A stretch of 64,000 nt of DNA from Streptomyces olivochromogenes (GCF_021538895.1 NZ_JADDRL010000039.1:1-64000), one strand, 5' to 3'; counted from the stretch's first letter, positions 25,232-34,672 are shown. The notes: a model not told the origin generated them from the sequence alone. Numbers and translations are program-made.

Positions 25232-25834
25232 ATGACTCCCAAGCAGCAACGCGGCGAGGCGACCGTGGACCGACTCCTCGACGCCGCCCTGAGCATCTAC
25301 GCGGAGTCGGGCGAACAGGGCCTCACCGTCAGCGCCGTCACCAAGGCCAGCGGGGTCAGCCTGGGCAGCCTCTATCACCACTTCGGAAGCATCGACGGCC
25401 TGGTCATCGCGGCGGAGCGGCGCTGGATGGGCAGGCTGCTCGACGAGTTGCTCACCGCACTGCAGGCCGCACCGACCTCGCGTGACGGCATCGAGGCCGT
25501 CGTACGGGCCTATTTCGCGTTCGTCCGGGAACACCCGGACGCCGCGCGGCTCATGCACTCCCCATACGGCGACCGCCAGCCGACGCGGAGCGGCCAGGAG
25601 CAGCGCGACGCCCAGCGGGCAAGGGTGTCCGCCCTCGCCCGCTGGATCCAACCCCGCGTGGAATCCGGCGAGTTGGCACCGCTCTCCCAGCCCCTCATCG
25701 AGTCCCTCGTGCTGGGCCCGGTCGTCGCCATGGCCCGCCGCTGGCTCTCCGGCATCCACGACGTCGACCTCGACGAGGCGGCGGGGATCCTGGCGGAGCG
25801 AATCTGGTTGTCAGTCAGCGCAGAGCCGACGTAA
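25232..25834 (+). CDS. TetR-family regulator
   Basis: A 200-residue TetR repressor: HTH region TVDRLLDAALSIYAESGEQG then VSLGSLYHHFGSIDGLV (residues 10-57) and an all-helical ligand domain. The ATG at 25232 lacks a strong ribosome binding site. Downstream lies a fusion of an acyl-CoA dehydrogenase fragment, so the original target may have been a fatty-acid or acyl-CoA gene now destroyed. Paired TCTAGA sites upstream are a likely operator. Confidence 0.88.
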   Translation: MTPKQQRGEATVDRLLDAALSIYAESGEQGLTVSAVTKASGVSLGSLYHHFGSIDGLVIAAERRWMGRLLDELLTALQAAPTSRDGIEAVVRAYFAFVREHPDAARLMHSPYGDRQPTRSGQEQRDAQRARVSALARWIQPRVESGELAPLSQPLIESLVLGPVVAMARRWLSGIHDVDLDEAAGILAERIWLSVSAEPT

Positions 25835-25917
25835 AACGCAGCACCATGCTGGGCTACGAAACCACACGCCGCGTTCCTTCTACGACCGCAATTCCCGGCT
25901 CACGCGGAGGTACGAAC

Positions 25918-26832
25918 ATGCCTCCCCCTCACCCTCAACCGCTACACCACCTACGGCATCGCCGCCGCCTGTTCCACATGATGAACGAGGCCCGCATCGG
26001 TCTCGGACTCGGTGCCACAGCGCTCGGTTACACCGGCTACCTGCACGAACTGGACTACGCGCGCACCCGGTCCCAGGGGCGCCCGCTCATGGCCAGGGCC
26101 GCCACCACCCCCCAGATCCCGATCGTCGGGCATCCTGGTGTCCGGCACATGTTCCTCGCCCAGAAGTCGTACGTCGAAGGCGCGCTGGCTCTCATCCTGT
26201 ACCGCGGGCGGCTGCTGGACGACGAGCGCACCGCCCCGACGGCCGACGAGCGGGCCAGGGCCAGGCTTCTGCTGGACATCCTCACCCCGATCGCCAAGAG
26301 CCGGCCCTGCCAGTGGTGCCTGGAGGCCAACAACCTGGCCGCCGGCCTCGGGCAGGCGGCATTCGCCCCTCTCACCTGGCGGAACGGCTCGCGCGGGGAG
26401 TTACGCTCCCGATTCGCAGCCGTGCGCATCCGCCCGGCCGGCAAGGCAGTCGAGCGTCCGATCCGAGCCGCCGCGTCGGCCGAACAGGGCTGGTGGAACG
26501 GTGTTCTCCCCGACTACTGGCTGCTGATCGAATGGCCCGCCGACGCTGACGCACCGACTGACTATTGGCTGTCCAACCTGCCTGCCGACACTCCCGTCGC
26601 CGACCTAGTGCGTCTGGCCAAGGTCCGCTGGCGCATCGAGCACGACTACCGAGAACTCAAGCACGGCCTGGGCCTGGACCACTTCGAAGGCCGCTCCTGG
26701 CTGGGCTGGCACCACCACGTCACCCTCGTGACCGCCGCCCACGCCTTCCTCACCGAACAGCGCCTGGCCCCAAAAGTGCCCGCACCGGTCTCACCCTCTA
26801 CCAAGTCCTCGACGCCCTCCAGGACATCCTGA
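25918..26832 (+). pseudogene. Chimeric ORF: acyl-CoA dehydrogenase piece fused to IS701-type transposase tail
   Basis: An open 304-codon frame with GGAGG 7 nt before its ATG. Codons about 20-140 are the middle of an acyl-CoA dehydrogenase (MMNEARIGLGLGATALGYTG, LAQKSYVEGALAL, QWCLEANNLA). From about codon 145 it is the C-terminal third of an IS701-family transposase (VRLAKVRWRIEHDYRELKHG, LGLDHFEGRSWLGWHHH). The join is in frame, without a stop. Neither enzyme is complete. It contains a TTA codon at about 26399. Near 26780 the transposase frame shifts, so the native tail continues in another frame to 26915. Confidence 0.8.
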
Positions 26833-26935
26833 GGTGCTGGACCGGTGTCTGCACCACCTGCCGCCAGGCCCTGCCCGCCAGGACACACACGACACCAAGA
26901 TCGAGACAGACCTAACGGAGTCCTACTAGTTCAGG
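26345..26935 (+). mobile_element. IS701-family element, 3' remnant
   Basis: Transposase C-terminal coding DNA including the DDE glutamate region YREL, followed after an indel by LTLYQVLDALQDILRCWTGV and CTTCRQALP, ending at a TAA near 26915. The 5' half and left inverted repeat are missing, replaced by acyl-CoA dehydrogenase DNA. Confidence 0.7.
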
Positions 26936-27148
26936 GGGGCAAGCGACCGCCTCCCGCACTGCTGTCCCGTGCCGACCCACAGCGACGGGACCGCATCCTC
27001 ACCACCGAGTACTTCACCCGTCTCGGCCTCCCTCACGGCGGTCCGGCCGCCCCGAAGTTCACGGACAGTCCAACTCGACCTTGGTGAAGTCCCCTCGCGT
27101 CACAACCAGTGCCATCTGAAAGACCGATGAAGACGAACAAGGAGCTCC

Positions 27149-27360
27149 ATGCGCAGTTCATCCGGCCGTGCCGGCCAGACGGTCCCTCCTGCCACTCCGA
27201 ACACCGCATCAGGGGTCACGCACCCGGCCGTCGGCGCGGCGGATGCGCCCGTTGCGCTACGGACCGGGCGCTGCGCATGCGAGAGCATCGTGTATCAGGT
27301 GCAAGGCACCCCGGACGATCCGCATCTCTTGTGCTGAGCTGCGGGGTTGCCAGGTTCGAT
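27149..27360 (+). pseudogene. GFA/CENP-V-type protein, N-terminal remnant
   Basis: The frame gives TGRCACESIVYQVQGTPDDP then HLLC, matching the first zinc-binding turn of glutathione-dependent formaldehyde-activating (GFA) enzymes (CxC-G-V-Y-V-G-P-PHLC). It stops at a TGA at about 27335; one frame over, the sequence resumes with an ELRGCQ-like continuation. The rest of the domain is missing. Confidence 0.5.
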
Positions 27361-27424
27361 GAGAACGCTCGGCCCGGGATTCTCAGTGCATCTGGTTTCT
27401 GCGGAATCCACGGCGGGTTCGTGA

Positions 27425-28162
27425 TCACCAGGGGACGACGCCGTCGTCCTCGAAGAACGAACCGGTCGGGCCGCCGTCGGGCAGCGTGGCGAGCCGGATC
27501 GCTGTGGTCGCGCCCTGTTCAGGAGTGCGGGGCCCTCGGAAGCCTGTGAAGTCGGTCGCGACCAGGCCCGGGCAGGCGGCGTTGATCAGGATGTTCGTAC
27601 CGGCGAACTGCCGGGCGTACTGCACGGTGAGGGCGTTGAGGAACGACTTCGACGGCGCGTAGGCCGCCATGATCGGGCCGATCTCGATGTCCGGGTCCGA
27701 TTGCCGGGTCAGGGAACCGACGCTACTGGAGACGTTGACGATGCGTGGCGAGGCCGAGCGCCGCAGCAGTGGCAGCATCGCGTTGGTCACCCGGACGACA
27801 CCCATGACGTTGGTATCCACGACTGTGCGGAGCACCTCCAGGTCGAGCGCGGTCGGGTCCTGCACCCACCCCGGGTCCATCTCGCCCGAGATACCGGCAT
27901 TGTTGACCAGGGTGTCCAGGCGCCCGGCCAGCCGTTCGATCAGTTCCGCGGCATCAGTGACGCTCTGGTCATCGGTCACGTCCAGCGGTACCCCGAACGC
28001 GTCCACGCCGACGGCGCGCAGCTTCCCGACGGCGGTTTCGCGTCGGGCCGCGTCGCGGGCTCCCACGCCCACGCGGTACCCGAGGCTGCCCAGCCCGGCC
28101 GCGATCTCGTACCCGATGCCCTTGTTCGCGCCGGTCACCAGCGCGATCATCGTTTCGCTCAT
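27425..28162 (-). CDS. Short-chain dehydrogenase/reductase
   Basis: A 245-residue classical SDR that uses NAD(P)H to reduce a carbonyl or oxidise an alcohol. Cofactor motif TGANKGIG (residues 9-16), NNAG at about 87, catalytic Ser in VSSSVGS and Tyr-Lys in YAPSK; the C-terminus FFEDDGVVPW is intact. The start is the ATG at 28162 rather than the longer frame to 28222, which would run into the operator. It is divergent from a LysR gene over a perfect palindrome and is its likely target. Confidence 0.9.
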   Translation of the reverse strand: MSETMIALVTGANKGIGYEIAAGLGSLGYRVGVGARDAARRETAVGKLRAVGVDAFGVPLDVTDDQSVTDAAELIERLAGRLDTLVNNAGISGEMDPGWVQDPTALDLEVLRTVVDTNVMGVVRVTNAMLPLLRRSASPRIVNVSSSVGSLTRQSDPDIEIGPIMAAYAPSKSFLNALTVQYARQFAGTNILINAACPGLVATDFTGFRGPRTPEQGATTAIRLATLPDGGPTGSFFEDDGVVPW

Positions 28163-28220
28163 GCTGATGATGTTGGCTCGCGGACGAGTGGCGCGGCCAA
28201 CACCGATACGGTGTCCTGTC

Positions 28221-28235
28221 ATACCTGCCAGGTAT
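28221..28235. promoter_or_regulatory. Perfect LysR-type palindrome
   Basis: ATACCTG-C-CAGGTAT between the SDR and LysR starts; it has the T-N11-A form bound by LysR regulators and overlaps the region upstream of a TATGCT -10 (28243-28248). Confidence 0.7.
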
Positions 28236-28254
28236 CACCGCGTATGCTGCGGCC

Positions 28255-29118
28255 GTGGACACCCTGGAGACCCGCGAGTTGAGGTACTTCGTGGCCGTCG
28301 CCGAGGAACTGCACTTCGGGCGCGCCGCCGAGCGCCTCGGCATGGCCCAGCCGCCGCTGTCGCGAGCGATCCAGCAGCTCGAACGGCGCCTCGGGGTCTG
28401 CCTGCTGCAGCGCAACCGCCGTGGTGTCCGCCTGACCGGTGCCGGAGAGGTGCTGCTGCACGAGGGCCGGGCGGCCCTCGACGCGACCGTCGCCGCCGCT
28501 CGCCGCACCCGGCGCGCCGGCGGTGCCGACAGCCCCGGCGGCCCCCGCAATCGGCTGGTCCTCGCGGTGAAGGCCGCCGCGTCCCACGAACTGCTGCGGA
28601 AGCTTCTCGACGCCTACGCGGCCGAGCCCGACAGTGCCGAGATCGAGGTGCTGCCGTGTGGCATCTGCGAGCAGGAAGAGCTGCTGCGCGACGGACGCGC
28701 CGATGTCGCGCTCATGCACACGCCGTGGAACTCCCTCGCCGGGTTCGACAGCGAGGCACTGACGACCGAGGGGCAGGTTGCCGTCCTGCCAGCCGGGCAC
28801 CCCCTCACCGCCCGCGAGACCTTGTCCCTGGCCGATGTCAGGGACGTCCCCGATCTGCCGCTCGCCCGCTGGCCCACCCACGGCACCTACGCACCCGGCC
28901 CTGGCCCCGAGATCCACAACCAGACGCAACTGGCTCAGTTGATCGCCCTCGGACGCACCGTGGCGGTCGTCCCCGACTCCGCCCGCTCCTGGCTGTGGGC
29001 CGAGCACACGGCCGTCCCCTTGACCGACGCACCTCCCGTCGTGACCCACATCGCCTGGCCCGCGCACAGCCGCTCCCTCGCCCTGGCCGGCCTGGTCCGC
29101 ACTGCCGCACGGCTATGA
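28255..29118 (+). CDS. LysR-family regulator
   Basis: A 287-residue LysR-type regulator: HTH LRYFVAVAEELHFGRAAERL then PPLSRAIQQLERRLGVCLL (residues 6-55), effector domain about 95-285. The GTG start follows TATGCT by 6 nt and has no ribosome binding site, so it is probably leaderless. Divergent from the SDR over an ATACCTGCCAGGTAT palindrome. Confidence 0.9.
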   Translation: MDTLETRELRYFVAVAEELHFGRAAERLGMAQPPLSRAIQQLERRLGVCLLQRNRRGVRLTGAGEVLLHEGRAALDATVAAARRTRRAGGADSPGGPRNRLVLAVKAAASHELLRKLLDAYAAEPDSAEIEVLPCGICEQEELLRDGRADVALMHTPWNSLAGFDSEALTTEGQVAVLPAGHPLTARETLSLADVRDVPDLPLARWPTHGTYAPGPGPEIHNQTQLAQLIALGRTVAVVPDSARSWLWAEHTAVPLTDAPPVVTHIAWPAHSRSLALAGLVRTAARL

Positions 29119-29292
29119 CCAGGTCCTGCCCCCATCAGCCACCACCCGGGACAGCTCAGACGCCACCAGGGCCGGTGGAGCCGAAGAAGCAGACCCGCCG
29201 GACCAGATCATCTGGGACGGCGAGCGAATCGGACCGGATTGTCCTGTCTCAACGCAGATGACGACTGAGAGCCGCGTGAGCTGGTGGCCCGA

Positions 29293-29336
29293 CATGTTGT
29301 TTGAGAACTGGGCCAGCCGCGTTCTCAAACAACATG
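29293..29336. repeat. Perfect 16-bp inverted repeat
   Basis: CATGTTGTTTGAGAAC (29293-29308) and its exact complement (29321-29336) are separated by 12 nt. It is AT-richer than its surroundings and lies between the LysR gene and a Tn3 remnant. It could be a terminator (no T-run) or a recombination site. Confidence 0.75.
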
Positions 29337-29383
29337 GCAGTGGCGGAAGTACGCGGGGGTGCTAGGGAAGCAACCCGGCTGTC

Positions 29384-29790
29384 TTACTCTTCGCCAAGAC
29401 TGCCGCTGGTGAGGCGGCGGCGTGCGGCTTCAAGGCGTTCGGCGTAGTCGGTGGCGAAGATCCCGGGAAGCGTCCTGTCCAGGGTGTTGTGGAGGATCAC
29501 CAGGTTGGACAGCAGCGAGGTGAACCGCAGATCCTTGTCCTGCTCGACCGGGTCGTTGTGCGCGACCATGCCGCGCTGCCCGAACCGCACCCAGTCACTG
29601 AAGCCGTTGAACGCCTCCACCTTGTTGGTGGCGGCCGTCACCTGCCACCAGGAGAAGTTCGTGCGCGTCCCGCAGCCACACACCGTCCTTCCAGAGCGCG
29701 AAGGCGGCCAGGACGGACGGGTGGTACTCGCGCAAGAAGGAGCGGAACCGGTTGGGTCTGCCGAGTTCGCGGCACCAGCTCGCCCCACGG
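29384..29790 (-). pseudogene. Tn3-family transposase remnant
   Basis: The frame to about 29650 reads ATNKVEAFNGFSDWVRFGQ, NDPVEQDKDLRFTSLLSN and LVILHNTLD, the conserved C-terminal block of Tn3-type TnpA. Upstream, in another frame, are RSFLREYHPSVLAAFALWKD and LRDAHELLLV, which may be its preceding part. At least one indel is present and the catalytic core is missing. The sequence type differs from the Tn3 tail at 530-715, so two different elements were once present. Confidence 0.65.
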
Positions 29791-30060
29791 GCCTCTGGCT
29801 TTGGGGGAGTTCGGACGGCTCCGGCTTCACAAGAGGTCACCGCGGACACGGCGCCCGTCTCCGCCCGCGAGGCCACCGCGCCGTGAACGCGATGAACGAT
29901 GGACCGGGGGGCCGCCGGGGGAAGTCCCGCTCCCGCGGCACGATGACGAGCGTACCTGCCAACCACGCGCACGTGTACGGGTGCCCTCGCGCTCGCGAGA
30001 CGCTTCGGGCTCGGTGATGACCTCGGCAAGCAGCACGGGCCCATCGTGGGACCGCGGAGT
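29791..30060. other. Stretch with no recognisable gene
   Basis: Overlapping GC-rich frames only; I see no motif, repeat or RNA gene. Confidence 0.35.
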
Positions 30061-30372
30061 TCAGGGGCTGGTCGGCCGGCGAGGCGGTGGGACGGTGCGG
30101 AGTAGTTCCCAAAGGGGACGTGAGCCGGCCGCCCGCACTCCGAGGGTGTGACGGTCGACCACGTGGAGGCGCTGTTGCTTGGCGAAGGCCACGGCGGGTG
30201 CGGTGACCCGTCCGCTAGTGATGATGACCGCGATGTCGGCGCCGTGGACCTGGCGGGCGGTGCCGTTGAGGACCTGGAGGTCCGGTGTGCCCACTGAGGA
30301 GCCGGCCAGGCCGTTGCGGCGGTGTTTGCACGGGATGACCCAGCGTCGCCCGTAGGGGTCGGTGGCTTTCAC
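30061..30372 (-). pseudogene. Mrr-type restriction endonuclease domain, N-terminally truncated
   Basis: About 100 residues: VKATDPYGRRWVIPCKHR, LQVLNGTARQVHGADIAVI and VAFAKQQRLHVVDRHTLGV. This follows the nuclease fold of Mrr-like type IV restriction enzymes, in which the cytosine-methyl-directed nuclease uses a D-x-n-QxK core. Here the Q of QCKH is P (IPCKH). The part that should carry the first catalytic Asp is missing: the frame begins 8 nt after the hydrolase stop. Probably inactive. Confidence 0.6.
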
Positions 30373-30380
30373 GTCGGCGC

Positions 30381-31046
30381 CTAGAACATGTGGCCGGCCC
30401 GCTCGATCACGACCTCCCGTACGTCGGGGATGCCCTCCCGCATGACCCTGGAGGCGTCCTCGCTGACCAGTCCTTCGTGAGACGGCGTCAGGATCAGGGT
30501 GGGAACCCTGATTTGGTCGAGACTGTGCGTGTAGTCGGCGTTGACGACGGCCGTGATGCGGGCATCGAACGATGTGGCGGGGGTGTTGTCAAGGAACAGA
30601 CGGTGTGTGTCGCTCACGCTCCAGGGGATCTGCCCCTCCGAATCGTAGGGCGAGGCGAGTTGGCGCACGTAGAGGGGAAGCACCACTCTCCTGTAGAGAA
30701 CGCCACGCATCTTCCCCATCAGCCGCAACGCGTTCTTCATGACCGGCTGGGTGATCGGGTTGGCGGCGAAGCCGCCGGAGAGCACGAGGCCCTGCAACCC
30801 CATGGGGCTGCGGGTAGCAAGAGCCAGGGCAATATTGGCTCCGAAGGAGTCGCCCACCAGAACATACGCGTCCAGATCGGCGACCCGCTCGGCAAGGGCG
30901 TCGGCGTAGGCCTCCATGTCGTTGACGCCGTCGGGAAGCCGCAGCGTGCGGACCGGTCGACCGCTGTACGGCGCGAGGTGTTGTGAGGTCCACGGGGCCC
31001 CGGTGGCGCAGGGGACGAAGACCAGAGTCGGTTTGTTTGTCATCAT
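30381..31046 (-). CDS. Alpha/beta hydrolase
   Basis: A 221-residue alpha/beta-fold hydrolase. Nucleophile elbow GDSFGA (Ser near residue 67), the acid segment LILTPSHEGLVSEDA, and catalytic His in ERAGHMF at the very C-terminus. The protein ends two residues after the catalytic His, where family members normally have a further helix. The stop directly abuts the Mrr-like fragment, so the last helix may have been lost. The substrate is unknown. It is the last gene of a minus-strand series with a flavin monooxygenase and an ATPase. Confidence 0.75.
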   Translation of the reverse strand: MMTNKPTLVFVPCATGAPWTSQHLAPYSGRPVRTLRLPDGVNDMEAYADALAERVADLDAYVLVGDSFGANIALALATRSPMGLQGLVLSGGFAANPITQPVMKNALRLMGKMRGVLYRRVVLPLYVRQLASPYDSEGQIPWSVSDTHRLFLDNTPATSFDARITAVVNADYTHSLDQIRVPTLILTPSHEGLVSEDASRVMREGIPDVREVVIERAGHMF

Positions 31047-31138
31047 CGATCTCGATTTTCAGTGAGTTGTCTTCCGTCATGCCAGCTACGACGGAGAAGT
31101 AGGGAAGCGGGAGAAAGAGCCGGTACGCGTCGCAGTAC

Positions 31139-32515
31139 TCACACGACGTCAGGGCCTGCCGCAGTCACCTGGGAGCTTGGCGGCGGAACCACCGAGTCGG
31201 TCACCCGAGCGCCTTTCGTCAGAGCGCTCCACAGCACTCTCGGTCGCATGAGGGCGGTCGGCGGGTCGAGCAGGATCAGCACCCGCACGAGCTGTGTCGC
31301 GACCACGGCGTCGCGCGTGGCGGCGGCCATGATCCTTCCCATGAGAGCGGCTTGCAGTCGGGTGGCCGTACGGGGGTGCCGTTCCGACGTGTTTGCGCCG
31401 ATGCCCATGCGCCAAGGGGCTGCCACCACCCGGGCAGCTTCCCGGAAGAATCGCCGGGGCAGGTCGTGGCGACCACCCGTCAGGCAACTCCGCAGAGCGG
31501 CCGCCTCCAACGCCGCTGCCGTCATGCCTTGCGCGAAGAGGGGGCTGAGGCTGCACAGGGCTTCCCCCGTCACGATCAGGCCCGTCGGAAAGCGATCCAG
31601 CTTGTCGTAGCGTCGCCAAATGGCGGTCGGGAACCGGTAGGCCGAGATCGGCTCGACTGACTCCGCCGCCATCACCGCTTGAAAAACGTCGGGGGGCGCC
31701 ACGGTGGAGAGGAAGTCGGTGAAGCCGGTCTCGTCGACAGGTGGGCTGTTGTCACTCCCGGAACCGGTGACGGTCACCACGTGCCGGCCACCCTCGACAG
31801 CGTGCATCAAGATGCCGCGCGAGACCCCTTTGGCGTCGCCGCCAACCAGGTGCCGGACACACTCGGCTCCTTCAGGGGTGAGGCGGACGACGCGGCTGGC
31901 GTAGGCCACGTCGACCGTCAGACGCTCCTCCGGTGGCCGGTCGTACCCGAGTTGTTCAAGCCAGTAGGGAGTGCGTCCGCTCCGGCCCATGGCGTCAACG
32001 ACGAGATCGGCCGCAATGGTCTCCTCGGTACTGCCAGGCTCTCGCAGGATGATCCGCACACCGGCGATCCCTGTTGCCGAGGCATCGTCAGCGACGAGTC
32101 CTACGACATCGACGCCCGGCATGAATTGCACACCATCACGTTCGAGCAGCCGCCGGCGAAGATGTTCCTCATGGAACGGCAAGGTCGCCTGCACCGACCT
32201 CAATCCCGTGGCCACCTGGGGCAACTCGTCGCCGCCGACGCGGAAGCGGTGCCCCACAAGCATCTCCGCCCGTACCGCACCGTCCGCGGCCATCTCCGCC
32301 AGCAGCCCGGGAAATACCTCCTCGAGCAGCTGCGCACCCCTCGGCATCAGACCGTGCGCGTGTCTGCCCTGCGGCGCACCACGCCGGTAGTCACCAGGCG
32401 CCGACGGCGAATCCCGATCGAGCACCGTGACCCACTCGTAGAACTCGGTGAGGACACCCGCCGTCACCATTCCGGCAAAACCACCACCCAGAACGACAGC
32501 ATGTCCGTTTCGCAC
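31139..32515 (-). CDS. FAD-dependent monooxygenase/epoxidase-like protein
   Basis: A 458-residue flavoprotein. FAD motif VVLGGGFAGM (residues 5-14), LDRDSPSAPGDYRRGAPQGRHAHGL, and VVDAMGRSG in the middle. The length and the PQGRHAHGL stretch match the actinomycete FAD oxygenases that include polyether epoxidases of the MonCI/LasC kind, though no polyketide genes are nearby. The GTG start at 32515 has AGAGGAGG upstream and is preferred over the longer frame to 32578. It lies 69 nt downstream of the ATPase gene. Confidence 0.8.
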   Translation of the reverse strand: MRNGHAVVLGGGFAGMVTAGVLTEFYEWVTVLDRDSPSAPGDYRRGAPQGRHAHGLMPRGAQLLEEVFPGLLAEMAADGAVRAEMLVGHRFRVGGDELPQVATGLRSVQATLPFHEEHLRRRLLERDGVQFMPGVDVVGLVADDASATGIAGVRIILREPGSTEETIAADLVVDAMGRSGRTPYWLEQLGYDRPPEERLTVDVAYASRVVRLTPEGAECVRHLVGGDAKGVSRGILMHAVEGGRHVVTVTGSGSDNSPPVDETGFTDFLSTVAPPDVFQAVMAAESVEPISAYRFPTAIWRRYDKLDRFPTGLIVTGEALCSLSPLFAQGMTAAALEAAALRSCLTGGRHDLPRRFFREAARVVAAPWRMGIGANTSERHPRTATRLQAALMGRIMAAATRDAVVATQLVRVLILLDPPTALMRPRVLWSALTKGARVTDSVVPPPSSQVTAAGPDVV

Positions 32516-32584
32516 TGTCGTGCCTCCTCTCGGTTCGTTCCCGACGAGGTAGACAATGAGCCGGCGCGGTGGCCACACACCAGG

Positions 32585-34654
32585 TCAGCCGGTGCTCACC
32601 TGGTGCTCAACGTCGCGGGCCTGGCCGTAGAGCTCGCGCTTCCACATCCACTCGACGATGTGAGTCACCGCCCGATCCCTGTGCCGCCGGTAGGTGCTGA
32701 AGGACAGATGCAGGGCCTCAGCAGTCCGCTCCTGCGTGGTGCTGGGGCGCAGAAACGTACGGTCGACAACCTCGTAAAGGCCGTGGAGACGCCGGTCCTC
32801 CCGCAGCGAGTCGGCGGCCCTGCCCAGCAGTTCGCGCAGCGCGTCCGTGGGTTCCTGCCCGTTACGGCTCTCTCGTCGAAGCACCTGAGAGTGAAGGAGC
32901 GGGTTCCGGGCCAGTCGTTCAGGTATGTGCAGGTCGTGCAGGGCGGCCCGGACGGCGTCGACGAACTCCGGCTGCGAGAGCACCAGCTCGGACAGGTCCT
33001 CGCTTGCCGGACGGGCGGCGGCACCCACCTCTCGGGCCGTGGTGACCTCTAGCCACTGCCCCACTCCGGTCCGCCGCCAGTCGTGGGCGAATGCCGCGTA
33101 CCGCGTACCGCCGACCTCGTAGTCGGCGTCCTCGGCGCGCCAGAAATCGAGATAGGCCAGCGTTGGCCCCCACAGCTCGGCGTCCGTGTAGGTACCGACG
33201 AACGACCACGACACGCGTTCCCGCGTGAGGATGTCCAGTACGTGCCAGACAGCGGCCAGGGTCACCGACGGCGATGAGCGGTGATGGTGGGTACCGTCGA
33301 GGAAGAACCGCCACGCCATCACTTGCTCGCCGGTTCGCGGCCGGCCGTGCTGCTGTGCATACCGCCACATCGCATACGCCCCGGGGTCGGTGGCCAGGTC
33401 TGCCTCGGTGGCCTCGTGCAACTCCAGGTAGGCGCCATAGCCCCGCGGCTCTCCCCGCGCATCCCTGAAGACCCGAAACGCGTGCGGTTGCCGTTGCATC
33501 CAGTACGTTACGAGATCCGCCTGGTCCTGGCCTTGCAACTCCCTGGTCATCTCGACGATCGCCGCTCTGTCGCCGTCCCGCAGTTCGTCGATGAACTCCT
33601 CGACCATCCGCGCGGTGGCCACCTCCACGGCAAGCGACGTCCGGGAGCACGTCACAAAGATCGCGTCGGCCAGCAACCGCTGCTTCTCGCGCTCGTCTCC
33701 CCCGGACCGGATCCGTGCCAGCAGGTGCGCACGAACACAGTGGTGCAACTCGGAGTAGCGGTCGGGGTCACGCCATCGCAGGTCGGCGTCAAGGGCGTCA
33801 CGGACCAGGTCGTGCGGGAACAGCCCGTACGGTCCTTCGTCGACGAATGACAGCGTGCGCAACCAGGCGAACAGCTCTCCGGCCTCGGCGGCGGAGACAC
33901 CGGAATCGCCGAGCACCGCGCGCAGCAGTTCCTCGGAGGTGACGTACGCGTGAGCACAAAGCTCCAGCGCCATGCGGTGCCACGGCCCCGGTATTTCATC
34001 GATGGTGCGCTTGAGCAACACCCGTACGAGATCGGGCAGATCGCCCAGCCCCCGGGGTACGGCGTCTGCCGCATCCCCACCTGCGGCCATACGCCGGCGA
34101 ACCCCGTCGACCAGCATGGACAACGTCAACGGATGCCCGTGGCTGACGGCGAGCAGCCGCTCATGCAGCGTCTCCGGCACGTTCTGCGCCACCAGGTACG
34201 CTCGCCCGTCCCGTGTGTCGAGGTTGCGCAGGGACACCACCCGCACGAGCTCACGCCACGCCGGATCTGCCGTCCACTCCGGTTCGGGCGGCCGGCGACC
34301 GGCGATCACCACCAGGGCGTCGCCGGGCAGGGCGGGAAGGAACGTGTCACGCACCCACTCATCGAGCGACTCAAGCAGTTCGTACGTGTCGATCAGCAAT
34401 ACTGGTCGGCTCAACTCAGCCAGTTCGCGCAATGGGTCGCCGCCGCTGTCCAGGACTGCCGCGAGCACCCCGAGCAGTGCGCCCGAGGTCGGCGGAACGT
34501 GACGGCCATCCAGCCGTACCACGTTGGCTCCGTCCGCGACAGCCACGTCCGCCAGCACATCCAGCACCGAGCTCTTGCCGACACCTCCCGGCCCGTACAG
34601 GAAGAGCACGGTCACCGGGTCACCCGGCGCGAGTAGCGCGGAGCGGTCCGTCAT
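32585..34654 (-). CDS. Large P-loop ATPase (STAND-like) with C-terminal HTH-like region
   Basis: A 689-residue protein. Walker A FLYGPGGVGKSSVL near the N-terminus, Walker B-like RPVLLIDTYELLES, then a helical NTPase module to about residue 330 and a long helical region. The final 60 residues (RTAEALHLSFSTYRRHRDRAVT) look like a winged or tetrahelical DNA-binding motif. Signal-transduction ATPases of this type sense a ligand and regulate transcription. The start is ATG 34654. An IS5-family copy ends only about 20 nt upstream, so the native promoter, and perhaps an N-terminal segment, has been replaced. Confidence 0.7.
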   Translation of the reverse strand: MTDRSALLAPGDPVTVLFLYGPGGVGKSSVLDVLADVAVADGANVVRLDGRHVPPTSGALLGVLAAVLDSGGDPLRELAELSRPVLLIDTYELLESLDEWVRDTFLPALPGDALVVIAGRRPPEPEWTADPAWRELVRVVSLRNLDTRDGRAYLVAQNVPETLHERLLAVSHGHPLTLSMLVDGVRRRMAAGGDAADAVPRGLGDLPDLVRVLLKRTIDEIPGPWHRMALELCAHAYVTSEELLRAVLGDSGVSAAEAGELFAWLRTLSFVDEGPYGLFPHDLVRDALDADLRWRDPDRYSELHHCVRAHLLARIRSGGDEREKQRLLADAIFVTCSRTSLAVEVATARMVEEFIDELRDGDRAAIVEMTRELQGQDQADLVTYWMQRQPHAFRVFRDARGEPRGYGAYLELHEATEADLATDPGAYAMWRYAQQHGRPRTGEQVMAWRFFLDGTHHHRSSPSVTLAAVWHVLDILTRERVSWSFVGTYTDAELWGPTLAYLDFWRAEDADYEVGGTRYAAFAHDWRRTGVGQWLEVTTAREVGAAARPASEDLSELVLSQPEFVDAVRAALHDLHIPERLARNPLLHSQVLRRESRNGQEPTDALRELLGRAADSLREDRRLHGLYEVVDRTFLRPSTTQERTAEALHLSFSTYRRHRDRAVTHIVEWMWKRELYGQARDVEHQVSTG

Positions 34655-34672
34655 GGCTCGCTCGGGGGACAA

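Noticed and set aside
29293..29336. Terminal inverted repeats of the Tn3 element
   Set aside because: The repeats face each other over 12 nt and lack the usual GGGG start of Tn3 ends.
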